Of a stretch of 64,000 bases of DNA, positions 36,292 through 45,173 are shown piece after piece (position 1 is the stretch's first letter; the number at the start of each line of letters is the position of its first letter). The notes below the pieces were generated by a model that did no database searches, was not told the origin of the DNA, and saw nothing but the letters and a program-made list of their open reading frames with translations. The DNA is from Acidobacteriota bacterium (GTDB taxonomy: Bacteria > Acidobacteriota > Terriglobia > Terriglobales > Acidobacteriaceae): positions 678,474 to 742,473 of the forward strand of contig JACPYL010000025.1 of assembly GCA_016196065.1 (NCBI GenBank). Direction: 5' to 3'. The position numbers and the translations under genes are program-made.

Positions 36292-39200
36292 TTGGATCGT
36301 GATTCTGAAAATCTAGAGTCGAGGCAACGTCCGATCCATCCCGTTGATTGCCCGGCTCCGAAGCTGTGGTACGAAATCGCCAGCGGCGAATTGGACGCAG
36401 AAACCACTCGGCTATACGTTCAACACGCAACCGACTGCGCGCAGTGTGGTCCCCGTTTGCGCGATGCCGCAATCGATCTGAATGAAGAAACAACGGCGGC
36501 TGAAGCAACCGAAATCTCCAATCTAGAGAGTGCTCAAACCCACTGGCAACACCGCCTGACCAGGCGAATCGTTGGCAGCCTCGCCCCTGAACCCACACAA
36601 GGGTCAGATCGGATGAGTTGGTGGACGTTGCCTCGCCTCACACTGACGGTGGCAGCGTTATCGGTTCTTGCGGTCGCCGGCTACTTGTATCAAGAGCAAC
36701 GCAACCCCCAGAAGCACGTCGCACAACTGTTGGCGCAGGCAGCGACCCAGAGACGCTTCAGTGAATTGCGGATGGAGGGGGCAGGCTTTGCCCCAGTCGG
36801 TGAAGGACTGAAGCGCGAACCAGGGTCTTCTTTTCTTGGCACGCCCGGCGAACTTCTGAAGGCGGAAGCACTAATTTACGACCAGCTGTCTTCGCATCCC
36901 TCCGATTCCTATTGGCTCCATGCCCAAGCCAAGGCGGATCTGCTGGACGGAAAGGTGGATGCTGCGCAAGCTACATTGACGCGGGCATTGCAGTTGAGCC
37001 CCAAGTCACCTGAGATTCTGACCGACCTCGCAACCACTTACTTTCAGCAAAAGGACTACGCAGCGTCCTACGAAAAATTGAGCGAGGTTTTGTCGTTGCG
37101 GGCGAATGACCCTCTCGCGCTTTTTAATCGCGCTGTCGTTTCAGAAAAACAATTTCTGTATCGGCAGGCTCTCGACGACTGGGACAGCTACCTTAAGGTC
37201 GATCCGAATTCGCAATGGGCGGCGGAAGCGCGAGAGCGAGCGGACTCGATCCGCAAGAAACTGCAGCAGCACGAAAAAAGCCGGGCCGAGCCACTACTTT
37301 CACCCGCGCAACTGGCGGACTCGAGTCACAGTGCCAACCAAACCGCAGAAACTCAGGTGGACGAACGCATCGACGAATACCTTGTCGAAGCTCTTCGAAC
37401 CTGGCTACCGAAAGCGTACCCAGGGTCGACAAATCAAGCAGACCCAACTCTGAAGCAGGCGCTTTTTTTTTTGGCGGACCTGACAGCCCGTCGACATTCT
37501 GATCTCTGGTTGACTGACCTCCTGCGCGGCTCCTCGAAACCAAATTTTCCAGAAGCAGTAGCGGCCTTATCCGAAGCGGTTCGTGACGATAGAATCGGCG
37601 AGTTTGCACGAGGCCGCCAGCAGGCCGAGCGCGCCCAAGAGATATTTCGTGCTTCCGGCAACGCAGCCGGCGCACTGCGAGCAAGTTTTGAGCAAGCATA
37701 TTCCGCCCAGTTCCGGCGGGACATTGAAACCTGCGAGCGTCAGGCAAGCTCCGCCCTCGCGGAGTCCGAGCGGTATTCTTACCCTTGGCTGCACATTCAA
37801 CTGGGATTGGAAAAGGGCCTCTGCCTGGGTTTTAACGGGAACATTGGCAGTGATGAAAGAATCGTTCGCACAGCGATGAAACGGGCTCAGCAGAGCGGAT
37901 ATCGGGCACTCTTTCTTCGCACCGTGACGTTCGTGGCCGAGGGTGAGCTGGAAATCGGAGATTCCTCGGCAGCATGGCGCCTGCTGACCACCGGGATGGA
38001 GCAATACTGGTCCGGGCAGTTTCCCGTCATGCAAGCGTACAGCTACTACTCGGAATACTCAGTCATTGCTGAGTCCGTCGGCCGACCCCATCTGCAACTC
38101 GCCACTATGCGGGAAGGGGTACAACTCATTGATTCCGATCCCGACCTCTCGCTCCGCGCGGTCGCTCATGATGTGTTATCGCACGCGGCCCTGGCCGCTC
38201 AGCAGCCGATGCTCGCTGAGCAGCAGTTGTTGGAGGCGGCGCGGCTGTATGCCCTGGCCCCGCAGACCGAAGCCACCAATAGTGATCGATTGGAATCACA
38301 GTTCAGAATGGCACAGATCGAAGCGCGTCAGAACAAGTTCGACGACGCCCTCCACGTGCTGGCGAGTGTTCAGCCGGAGATTGAGCGCTCTTCGACCAAC
38401 TATCTAAAAGCAATATTTTATTCCACTCTCGGTGAAGTACAGCTCCGTCGAGGCGATGGGGGCGACGCCGAGCAGGCGCTATGGAAAGCAATCAGCTTCT
38501 CGGAATTCAAGCTTGCTTCGCTGAAGTCGGAGCAGCGGACCATTTGGAATCGAGACGCGGCCCCAAACTACCGCGCTTTGGCGGAAGCAGAATTGACGCA
38601 AGGGCGGAACCAGGAAGGACTGGAAATATATGAGTGGCATCTGAACGCAACCCAGCATCCCGGTTCGCGGCTGGATCGCGCGGATGGCAAGACCGCCGAT
38701 ATCCCGTCCTTGCCCGTCGAGGCTCGACTGGAATCCCGGCTTCCCCTTCTCTCTCACGTCACCGTCTTTTCCTACGGATTTCTACCCGATGGTCTTGCGA
38801 TTTGGGCTTACGACGATCGTGGTTTGCAGACACGTTGGTTTCCAGGTGACAACCAGCAACTCCAGGAGTTGCTCTCGCGTTTCCATAACTTGACCTCCGA
38901 CCCCCATTCCGAGATGGGCGCGGTCCGGCGGGATGCTCGTAGTCTTTATCAACTGTTGATTGCTCCCATGGAGGACCGGCTCTCTCCGGAACGCACGCTC
39001 GTGATTGAGAGCGAAGGCTCGCTGGCACAATTCCCCTTCGAAGCTCTGCTCGATTCCCAGGGACACTACCTGATCGAACGCATGCCGATCGTCCACTCTC
39101 TGGGCACCGATACAGATACCTGGCGACAAACCGAAGCCTCAATCTCCGCAACACTGCCGGCGCTCATCGTGGGGAGCACGGCGTCCTCGCAAGTCGATGG

Positions 39201-39753
39201 AATCATCCAACTTCCCGACATCGAAGCGGAAGCCGACACCGTTGCCAGAGCTTTTCACTCTGCTCGCGTACTCAAAGGGAGCGCAGCCTCTCTGGACCGA
39301 GTCAAATCGGAATTACCCGGGGCCGTCATTTTTCACTTTGCGGGACACTCGCTGTTCACAAGAGATAATTCAGGACTGCTGTTGACCGGTGGCGACACTT
39401 CCCTGGACCGGCCTGTGGTTCTGGATGTTGCGGCACTGGAAAAACTGGACATCAAGAAAATGCAGCTCGCGGTTCTCTCCGCGTGCAGCACAGCAACGGG
39501 CGACGGCGGAACCCGCGGCTTTACGAGCATCCTGGAGACTTTGTTGCTCGCCGAGGTGCCGCACGTCGTTGCCAGCCGGTGGGCCGTTGATTCTGCCGAG
39601 TCTCGGAGATTCATCGAGGGCTACTACCAGAACTTACTTTCTGGAAGTTCAGTCTCCGAAGCAGCCCGGCTGACGTCCCGCAAAATGCTTGCCGACCCGC
39701 GCACCGCACATCCCTTTTACTGGTCCGCCTTTGCTGCCTACGGCAGGCCATGA
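36292..39753 (+). CDS. Anti-sigma-like zinc finger / TM / TPR / CHAT peptidase fusion
   Basis: 1153 aa from TTG 36292, supported by GAGGG six bases upstream. An HC2-type zinc finger (His45-x3-Cys49-x2-Cys52) faces the cytoplasm, then a TM helix (about 115-131). TPR units follow (QAKADLLDGKVDAAQATLTRA near 225, then SPEILTDLATTYFQQKDYAA), and a long helical TPR-like region reaches about 830. The C-terminal CHAT domain (about 860-1153) has the caspase-like pair His1019 in FHFAGHSLF and Cys1065 in LSACSTATG. The peptidase would be periplasmic if the helix is N-in. An ECF sigma gene precedes and a lipoprotein follows; one operon is likely. Confidence 0.88.
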   Translation: MDRDSENLESRQRPIHPVDCPAPKLWYEIASGELDAETTRLYVQHATDCAQCGPRLRDAAIDLNEETTAAEATEISNLESAQTHWQHRLTRRIVGSLAPEPTQGSDRMSWWTLPRLTLTVAALSVLAVAGYLYQEQRNPQKHVAQLLAQAATQRRFSELRMEGAGFAPVGEGLKREPGSSFLGTPGELLKAEALIYDQLSSHPSDSYWLHAQAKADLLDGKVDAAQATLTRALQLSPKSPEILTDLATTYFQQKDYAASYEKLSEVLSLRANDPLALFNRAVVSEKQFLYRQALDDWDSYLKVDPNSQWAAEARERADSIRKKLQQHEKSRAEPLLSPAQLADSSHSANQTAETQVDERIDEYLVEALRTWLPKAYPGSTNQADPTLKQALFFLADLTARRHSDLWLTDLLRGSSKPNFPEAVAALSEAVRDDRIGEFARGRQQAERAQEIFRASGNAAGALRASFEQAYSAQFRRDIETCERQASSALAESERYSYPWLHIQLGLEKGLCLGFNGNIGSDERIVRTAMKRAQQSGYRALFLRTVTFVAEGELEIGDSSAAWRLLTTGMEQYWSGQFPVMQAYSYYSEYSVIAESVGRPHLQLATMREGVQLIDSDPDLSLRAVAHDVLSHAALAAQQPMLAEQQLLEAARLYALAPQTEATNSDRLESQFRMAQIEARQNKFDDALHVLASVQPEIERSSTNYLKAIFYSTLGEVQLRRGDGGDAEQALWKAISFSEFKLASLKSEQRTIWNRDAAPNYRALAEAELTQGRNQEGLEIYEWHLNATQHPGSRLDRADGKTADIPSLPVEARLESRLPLLSHVTVFSYGFLPDGLAIWAYDDRGLQTRWFPGDNQQLQELLSRFHNLTSDPHSEMGAVRRDARSLYQLLIAPMEDRLSPERTLVIESEGSLAQFPFEALLDSQGHYLIERMPIVHSLGTDTDTWRQTEASISATLPALIVGSTASSQVDGIIQLPDIEAEADTVARAFHSARVLKGSAASLDRVKSELPGAVIFHFAGHSLFTRDNSGLLLTGGDTSLDRPVVLDVAALEKLDIKKMQLAVLSACSTATGDGGTRGFTSILETLLLAEVPHVVASRWAVDSAESRRFIEGYYQNLLSGSSVSEAARLTSRKMLADPRTAHPFYWSAFAAYGRP

Positions 39754-39807
39754 TCCTGGGCCCCTGCACGATCGCTAGAAAAATCTAAATCAGAAAAGAG
39801 GAACGCT

Positions 39808-40827
39808 ATGACGCATCCGCGCCATTGTTCCGCCAAGCCTCTGGCGCTTGTCGGAATTTCCCTGGTGGCATTGCTCTTCGTCGCGTGCAATCAGAAACCA
39901 TCCAGTACCAACTCCAGGAGCTCACCACGAACGCTATCCGCAGACATTGCTCCGACAACGGTTTTTATTCAATTTGAGGGCCCATGGGCCTTTGCGCCCG
40001 ATCCCCAAGACCCCAACGGAGTACTGGCTCTAGCCCCCAAGGCGCAGGGCCACCTTGACCTGTACGTGAAAGCCTCGAACGCACAGACTCTCGCTTCCGG
40101 CATCTACACTCTGTCGTTGCCGACCACGACTGCCGGCGCGGGCACGCTCGACCCGGATATCGTGCAGGCTCAGGTCACGCCAGCGGGGCTGCAGCACACG
40201 CTCGATGCCACAGGCTTGCGATACGCCGTCCGGCTTCCGAAACCGGACGCGTACATCCCGGGAGGACGTGCCGAGAGTCGCGTCGGTGGCACCTATCCGC
40301 CGCCCGCTTCCACGCAGGGCAATCACATCACCGCTGTTTCCCTGCGCTATGCCGTGAGCAGTCTGACAGGATTCTCGATATCCGGCACACCCGATACCGG
40401 AACGCTCAACCCCGTACCATTGAACGTCGAGACTCCCCTCGTAAGAGTTGTGATTGAACCCGCCCAGTTGGATGACCCGCTGGACCAGTGCGAAACGCAC
40501 TCGCGTGAATCGTTTCGCGATCTGGTGAAGCTACTGGGAGTTACACAATTTGTAGATTTCCCAAACTACACGTCCGCATGCCAGCAGGTTGATCCGCAAC
40601 GCGCGGCCAACCAGCGCCCGCGAACGTCTCAGGATCGACTGGCCGCCGCTTGGAACAAAAATCTGTGGGAAGAAGATATGCAAGCGCCAAGATTGGCGGG
40701 TGTTGGATTCCCGGCCTGGATCAGCTCATTCGGTAACGGCAAAATGAGGTCCCTGTTGGCGTACGTCGTCCTATTTACTCACCCGGCCGGAGACTGTAGG
40801 TCGCCTATCCTCGCACTCCACTTCTGA
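39808..40827 (+). CDS. Lipoprotein at end of sigma/CHAT operon, unknown function
   Basis: 339 aa. AAGAGGAACG precedes the ATG. Signal peptide ends in lipobox FVAC (Cys27), followed by a Ser-rich tether. The mature part opens TTVFIQFEGPWAFAPDPQDPNGVLALAPKAQGHLDLYV, a beta-rich domain with no family I know. A second part near 220-300 has Cys pairs (QCETHS, SACQQV). It lies 54 bp after the CHAT gene and before a strong terminator, so it is the last gene of that operon and a candidate substrate, partner or effector of the CHAT peptidase. That link is inference from position. Confidence 0.65.
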   Translation: MTHPRHCSAKPLALVGISLVALLFVACNQKPSSTNSRSSPRTLSADIAPTTVFIQFEGPWAFAPDPQDPNGVLALAPKAQGHLDLYVKASNAQTLASGIYTLSLPTTTAGAGTLDPDIVQAQVTPAGLQHTLDATGLRYAVRLPKPDAYIPGGRAESRVGGTYPPPASTQGNHITAVSLRYAVSSLTGFSISGTPDTGTLNPVPLNVETPLVRVVIEPAQLDDPLDQCETHSRESFRDLVKLLGVTQFVDFPNYTSACQQVDPQRAANQRPRTSQDRLAAAWNKNLWEEDMQAPRLAGVGFPAWISSFGNGKMRSLLAYVVLFTHPAGDCRSPILALHF

Positions 40828-40848
40828 GTGCCATAATTCTCCCTGCGG

Positions 40849-40884
40849 CCACTGTCGGCGCGTCCGGCAGTGGTCATTTTTTTT
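40849..40884 (+). terminator. Rho-independent terminator of the sigma/CHAT operon
   Basis: CCACTGTCGG and CCGGCAGTGG pair (one mismatch) around a CGCGT loop at 40849-40873, followed by TCATTTTTTTT. It lies 22 bp after the lipoprotein stop. Confidence 0.85.
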
Positions 40885-40920
40885 GCGATCAGACGGAGGC
40901 CTTCGATGGTGGCCCGAACT

Positions 40921-41766
40921 TCATGCGCGCGACGGATAGGCCATGCGCACTAGCGTTCGTTCGGAGAATGGAACGTACAGCAGAGCTGCGGTCGCAGCAA
41001 AGGCAAGGCCGATTCCGATCTGTGACAAGAGCAGGAAAGGAGCGATTGCCCAAAGCTGATCCATCGCGAGCACAACGGGGAAAAGCCGCGGGAAAGTTTC
41101 TCCCAACTTGCGGAAATCGAACCCCACGGCCGAGAGAAGGTAGAAGCGCAATGGGATCCCGGTCGCGCCTGTTACCAGCACCGCGATCACAATCAAGCGA
41201 GCAGCCCAGTACGGCAGAGAGTCGGTAGCCACCCGGTCCACTCCGCTCAAGTGATGCAGCGCGTTCACATAAAAAACGAGATACATGACCTGGAGCAGCG
41301 CGAACAAGGCGCGCACCATTCCGCGATGCGGCATGGGCACATCAAGACCTGGATGGACAGATTCGCTGTCTGGCTTTGCGTCGCTGCCCGCCGTGGTGGG
41401 ACTCGTAGAAGCGAGGCCTTCCATGCCATTGACGGGCGCAATGAAACGGTATCCCCGCCGCGCGAGTGTTTCGACGAAGCGCGGACTGGACGCAGAATCG
41501 CCGAGCGCTTCGCGAACTTTGTTTATAGCCGTGCTCAAGCTGTGATCAAAATCGACGAACGTGTCAGCTGGCCAGATTTTTTGCCGAAGGTCTTCCCGCG
41601 TCACTACCCGTCCCGCATTTTCAAGCAGGACGACAAGGACCTGGAAGGGCTGTTCCTGCAGACGCAGGCGAGCGCCATTTTTGCGGAGTTCTCCAGCCGC
41701 CAGGTCCACTTCGAAAAGTCCGAAGCGCAGAAGCCCTGATTCGCCGCTGGATGCTGGGGTCGACAT
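40921..41766 (-). CDS. OmpR-type winged-helix regulator fused to membrane helices
   Basis: 281 aa from ATG 41766; a longer frame to 41877 has no support. The N-terminal DNA-binding domain (about 12-110) is of the Trans_Reg_C type: FGLFEVDLAAGELRKNGARL, the recognition part DTFVDFDHSLSTAINKVREALGD and RFVETLARRGYRFIAPV. There is no receiver domain. The C-terminal 150 residues hold four TM helices (VRALFALLQVMYLVFYV, LIVIAVLVTGATGIPL, AIAPFLLLSQ, LAFAATAALLYVPF). Like CadC or ToxR it is a membrane-held regulator, but with a multi-helix rather than single-helix anchor. Confidence 0.85.
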   Translation of the reverse strand: MSTPASSGESGLLRFGLFEVDLAAGELRKNGARLRLQEQPFQVLVVLLENAGRVVTREDLRQKIWPADTFVDFDHSLSTAINKVREALGDSASSPRFVETLARRGYRFIAPVNGMEGLASTSPTTAGSDAKPDSESVHPGLDVPMPHRGMVRALFALLQVMYLVFYVNALHHLSGVDRVATDSLPYWAARLIVIAVLVTGATGIPLRFYLLSAVGFDFRKLGETFPRLFPVVLAMDQLWAIAPFLLLSQIGIGLAFAATAALLYVPFSERTLVRMAYPSRA

Positions 41767-41867
41767 AACTTCGCCCAAGTTTACACTGCGGAGAAGTAGT
41801 GATTCGACAACCGCGGATCCTCGCAACGTCTCGCCTGAACTCGCCCCAATCGGGATACAATATCGCC

Positions 41868-42026
41868 GTGCCTGCACCCACTCCTAAACCCTCGCATGAT
41901 GACAAGCACCGGCATCAGCATCATGCCTACGCTGCCGAAGCCACCGGGTTGCTGCTGATCGGAGTCCTGCTGCTGATTTTGACGATCGCCCGCTACTGGT
42001 CCTACATCAATTGGAGTATTCGCTGA
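41868..42026 (+). CDS. Small single-helix membrane protein overlapping miaA
   Basis: 52 aa from GTG 41868 (an in-frame ATG at 41799 has no better site). Its head is rich in His, Lys and Pro (DDKHRHQHHAYAAE), followed by one TM helix ATGLLLIGVLLLILTIARYW. It overlaps the start of miaA by 16 bp, so translation may be coupled. No family is recognised. Confidence 0.5.
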   Translation: MPAPTPKPSHDDKHRHQHHAYAAEATGLLLIGVLLLILTIARYWSYINWSIR

Positions 42027-42961
42027 CGTTGCTGCCTCGCGAACCGTTGCTGGTCGTGGTCCTCGGTCCAACTGCGAGCGGGAAGACGGCGCTCGCATTA
42101 GCCATCGCACGGCGCTTCCCTGGCGAGATCGTCAACTGTGATTCCGTCGCGATGTATCGCGAATTCGAGATCGGCACCGCCAAGCCCACCCTGGCCGAAC
42201 GTGCTGAGATCCCGCATCATCTGCTCGATTTCGTTGCGCCCACCGAAGATGTCACCGCTGGAGAATATTCCCGTCAGGCACGTGACGCGATACGCGAGAT
42301 CGCCGTGAAAGGACTCTTGCCCATCGTCAGCGGCGGCACGGGACTCTATCTTCGCGCACTGCTCGAAGGACTCTTTGTCGGACCACAGCGATCGGGGGAT
42401 TTGCGCAACAAATTGCGTCAACGCGCCGAGAAGAGTGGCCCCGAGCGGATTCACCGCATTCTGCAACGGCTGGACCGTACGGCTGCGGAACGCATTCACG
42501 CGAACGATATCCCGAAAGTGATCCGGGCCATCGAAGTGTCCCTCGCTACGCGCCGTCCGATGACTGACCTGTGGCAGGAAGGCCGCGAACCTTTACGGGG
42601 CTATCGCATTTTGCGGCTCGGACTGAACCCTGCGCGCGAAGGACTTTACAAGCGCATCAACAGCCGCGCAGAGAAGATGTTTAAACAGGGATTGATCGCC
42701 GAAACAGAGCAACTCTGGAAGAAATACGGCGATCATGCGCGGCCCATGGCTTCGCTAGGCTACAAGCAGGCGATGCAGGTTCTCAGCGGCGAGGTCGATC
42801 ACACACAGGCGTTGTTAGCCGCGCAGCAGGCTCACCGCAACTACGCGAAACGCCAGATGACATGGTTTCGCCGCGAACCGGAAGTCCACTGGCTGCAGGG
42901 TTTCGGCGATGATGCAGCGGTTCAGTCCGAAACTTTGCTGTTGGTTCAGCAGAATATCTGA
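42011..42961 (+). CDS. miaA: tRNA dimethylallyltransferase
   Basis: 316 aa from TTG 42011 (the only start close to the P-loop). Adds the isopentenyl group to A37 of tRNAs reading UNN codons. P-loop GPTASGKTALALAIA, then VNCDSVAMYREFEIGTAKP, IPHHLLDFVAP, VSGGTGLYLRALLEG and LGYKQAMQVLSG are all family blocks. Complete. It ends just before a degenerate copy of the dispersed hairpin and is convergent with the LPS operon. Confidence 0.94.
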   Translation: MEYSLTLLPREPLLVVVLGPTASGKTALALAIARRFPGEIVNCDSVAMYREFEIGTAKPTLAERAEIPHHLLDFVAPTEDVTAGEYSRQARDAIREIAVKGLLPIVSGGTGLYLRALLEGLFVGPQRSGDLRNKLRQRAEKSGPERIHRILQRLDRTAAERIHANDIPKVIRAIEVSLATRRPMTDLWQEGREPLRGYRILRLGLNPAREGLYKRINSRAEKMFKQGLIAETEQLWKKYGDHARPMASLGYKQAMQVLSGEVDHTQALLAAQQAHRNYAKRQMTWFRREPEVHWLQGFGDDAAVQSETLLLVQQNI

Positions 42962-42974
42962 CCCCTGAGAAGAA

Positions 42975-43007
42975 CCCTGTAGAGACGGAGCTTGCCCCGA
43001 CTCCGCA
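42975..43007 (-). repeat. Dispersed hairpin repeat, copy 5 (degenerate)
   Basis: Reads GTAGAGACGGAGCTTGCCCC then GACTCCGCAT, in the same orientation as copy 3. Two mismatches weaken the stem. It lies between the convergent ends of miaA and the methyltransferase gene. Confidence 0.7.
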
Positions 43008-43009
43008 TT

Positions 43010-43588
43010 TCATTTTCCTAACATCAACTTCACGACCAGAATGGCCAACACGGCAAGGCAGCCGATGACGGCCTGGTATTCACGGTGTTTCCAATATCGC
43101 TCCGACGAAAACGAGCCACGCTGCGTGCCGTAACGAGTAAAACGCGTCGCGAGGCGAGGCACGTTTTTCGCGTAGTCGGCGTATTCCGGGAATGTCTGGC
43201 GAAGGTAGCGCTCCTCGCCCGCGATCACCGGAACATAGATCACGATGAATATCACGATCAGCATCGCGGGGATCCACTCATTGCGCGCTGCGATTGCAAA
43301 ACCCACGGCCATGATGATCGATCCCAGGTACAGCGGATTGCGTGTGTACGCGTAGGGTCCGCTGGTAGTAAGTTGCTTATCTTTTTGGACGTGGCCCGAC
43401 GCCAAGCCCCGCAGAAGGAGCCCGGGGATAAGCAGCAAACCGCCCGCCAGCAAGGAACTCCACGTGGGATGAGCAAGCCATACGTAGGCAATTGCAAACG
43501 CGAAGCTCAGAGGCACTCGAATGCGCCGGGCAACGCGCGACCAGTCTGAAAACGGCGGTCGAGACTCGGGCTGCACTGTGTCAACCAT
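43010..43588 (-). CDS. Isoprenylcysteine carboxyl-methyltransferase-like membrane protein
   Basis: 192 aa from ATG 43588, which overlaps the waaC stop by eight bases. Five or so TM helices: PLSFAFAIAYVWL, LLAGGLLLIPGLLLRGL, then the conserved family block LTTSGPYAYTRNPLYLGSI near residues 80-98 and EERYLRQTFPEYADYAKNVPR, which bind S-adenosylmethionine in ICMT/PEMT relatives. In bacteria such proteins methylate small or lipid substrates; the real target is unknown. As last gene of the LPS operon it may modify an envelope lipid or sugar, which is inference. Confidence 0.82.
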   Translation of the reverse strand: MVDTVQPESRPPFSDWSRVARRIRVPLSFAFAIAYVWLAHPTWSSLLAGGLLLIPGLLLRGLASGHVQKDKQLTTSGPYAYTRNPLYLGSIIMAVGFAIAARNEWIPAMLIVIFIVIYVPVIAGEERYLRQTFPEYADYAKNVPRLATRFTRYGTQRGSFSSERYWKHREYQAVIGCLAVLAILVVKLMLGK

Positions 43589-44675
43589 GATGGCCACCCA
43601 GAAGCTTACGCGCTGCCGCAACAACTTCCTCGCAAGAAATTTCCAGCAGCCCTTTCTCCGGCTCGCGAAGGCGCGCATGACTCGTCGCACTGCTCGCGCT
43701 CCGCAGCACGGACGCAACCGTGCCAAAGGGGCCGTTACGCGCCGGGTTCGTCGGTCCAAAAATCGCTACGACCGGAATTTTCAGGGCCGCGGCCAAATGC
43801 ATAGGGCCCGTATCGCCTCCGATAAATAACCGGGCGCGCCGCGTAAGCGCAATCAACTCGGAAATTGAACATGATATCTTCCGTGCCGCGCCCGCACTCG
43901 CGGTTTCAACTTCGACCGCCAGCTCTTCTTCGCCCGGACCAAAGTTGATCAGCGACCGCACTCCATCTTGCGAAAGTCCCCGCGCCACCGCTCCATAGCG
44001 CTCCGCCGGCCATTGCTTGGCTCCCCAGCCGGCGCCGGGATTGAGAATCGCAAAATCGCGCGCGTCCCCGATCAGCGCACTAATCTTATTCTCCGCGTCG
44101 GGATCGTGTGGAAACGCAACTTCCGGCGCGGGCCCTGTCACGGGACGCTGCGTCACCGCTTGCGCCAGCGAGAGCGCCTGTTGCACAACATGAGACCCCG
44201 AGGTCGCAATCTTGCGCGTATACCACATGCTGGCGGCGTTTTCACGAGGCTGTACATCACCATAGACAACACCGGCGCCTGACCAGCGCGCCAGCAACGC
44301 CGAACGGACCGCGCCCTGGAAATCCACCGCCACTTCGTACTTGATTCCGCGCAACTCACTCACCGCGACTGCAACCTGATTCCACGTCTTGAAAGCGAAG
44401 AGCGAGCGCCGCCATGCCTTTGTGTTGACCGTATGCACTCGATCGACCCATGGACGCTGGGCCGAGCGTTTTCCAGATCGCGGATAACGGAGCGTGCAGA
44501 GCAGTTCCGCCCAGCGTTCTTCAACCAGCCATCCAATCGTGATGTCAGGGAAAGCTTCGCGAAGCGCTGCCACCGCGGGCAGAGCATGAATGATGTCTCC
44601 CATCGCGCCGAGGCGAACCACCAGCAGGCGCTCAAACGGTGGCCGCTCGACGGTGGTGGGAGCATCGGAGGTCAT
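43581..44675 (-). CDS. waaC: Lipopolysaccharide heptosyltransferase (GT9)
   Basis: 364 aa. Transfers L,D-heptose from ADP-heptose to the Kdo of the LPS inner core. GT9 features: RLLVVRLGAMGDIIHALPAVAALREAFPD at the N-terminus, AVDFQGAVRSALLARWSG, ILNPGAGWGAKQWPAERY near the middle, and FIGGDTGPMHLAAALKIPVVAIFGPTNP for the donor site. Type I (WaaC) is more likely than WaaF because of the Kdo-type arrangement with waaA in the same operon, but the two are hard to tell apart by eye. It is 6 bp from hldC. Confidence 0.9.
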   Translation of the reverse strand: MTSDAPTTVERPPFERLLVVRLGAMGDIIHALPAVAALREAFPDITIGWLVEERWAELLCTLRYPRSGKRSAQRPWVDRVHTVNTKAWRRSLFAFKTWNQVAVAVSELRGIKYEVAVDFQGAVRSALLARWSGAGVVYGDVQPRENAASMWYTRKIATSGSHVVQQALSLAQAVTQRPVTGPAPEVAFPHDPDAENKISALIGDARDFAILNPGAGWGAKQWPAERYGAVARGLSQDGVRSLINFGPGEEELAVEVETASAGAARKISCSISELIALTRRARLFIGGDTGPMHLAAALKIPVVAIFGPTNPARNGPFGTVASVLRSASSATSHARLREPEKGLLEISCEEVVAAARKLLGGHHG

Positions 44676-44681
44676 GCGGGC

Positions 44682-45173
44682 TTACGTGCTCCGCGGAGTG
44701 AGCCGGGTGCGGATAATCTCGGTCGCCGAGTGATCCTTGGGATCGCCCACGATGGCCACTCGTCCACCGCACGCTTCCACCTCGGCTCGCTCGGGAACGC
44801 TTTCGACCGTATAGTCAGTGCCCTTAGCCTGAAAGTCGGGACGAATTTCGCGGATGATGGCGCGCACATCCTTTTCAGGAAAAATAACGACCGCATCGAC
44901 GTCGGCGAGAGCCGACAGAATTTCCGCACGCTCTTCGGCGGGCATCACCGGACGACCCGTGCCCTTCAGTGTGCGGACCGATTCGTCCGAGTTCACGGCC
45001 ACAACCAGTTTGCCGCCCAACTCGCGAGCCGCATGCAGATAACGCACGTGCCCGACATGCAGTACGTCGAAGCATCCATTGGCGAGAGTAATGCGCGCAC
45101 CGGATCGTCGCCATTCCGCGACGCGGTCTTGCAGTTGTTCGCGAGTAAGAATCTTTTGCAGGACGGATGTCAA
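44682..45173 (-). CDS. hldC: D-glycero-beta-D-manno-heptose 1-phosphate adenylyltransferase
   Basis: 163 aa, a stand-alone version of the C-terminal half of HldE (RfaE2). Nucleotidyltransferase fold with [17 protein letters not shown] (HxGH motif), then [14 protein letters not shown] and [14 protein letters not shown]. It makes ADP-heptose for the LPS core. The ATG overlaps the kinase stop by four bases. The split of hldE into two genes is common outside the Enterobacteria. Confidence 0.92.
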   Translation of the reverse strand: MTSVLQKILTREQLQDRVAEWRRSGARITLANGCFDVLHVGHVRYLHAARELGGKLVVAVNSDESVRTLKGTGRPVMPAEERAEILSALADVDAVVIFPEKDVRAIIREIRPDFQAKGTDYTVESVPERAEVEACGGRVAIVGDPKDHSATEIIRTRLTPRST

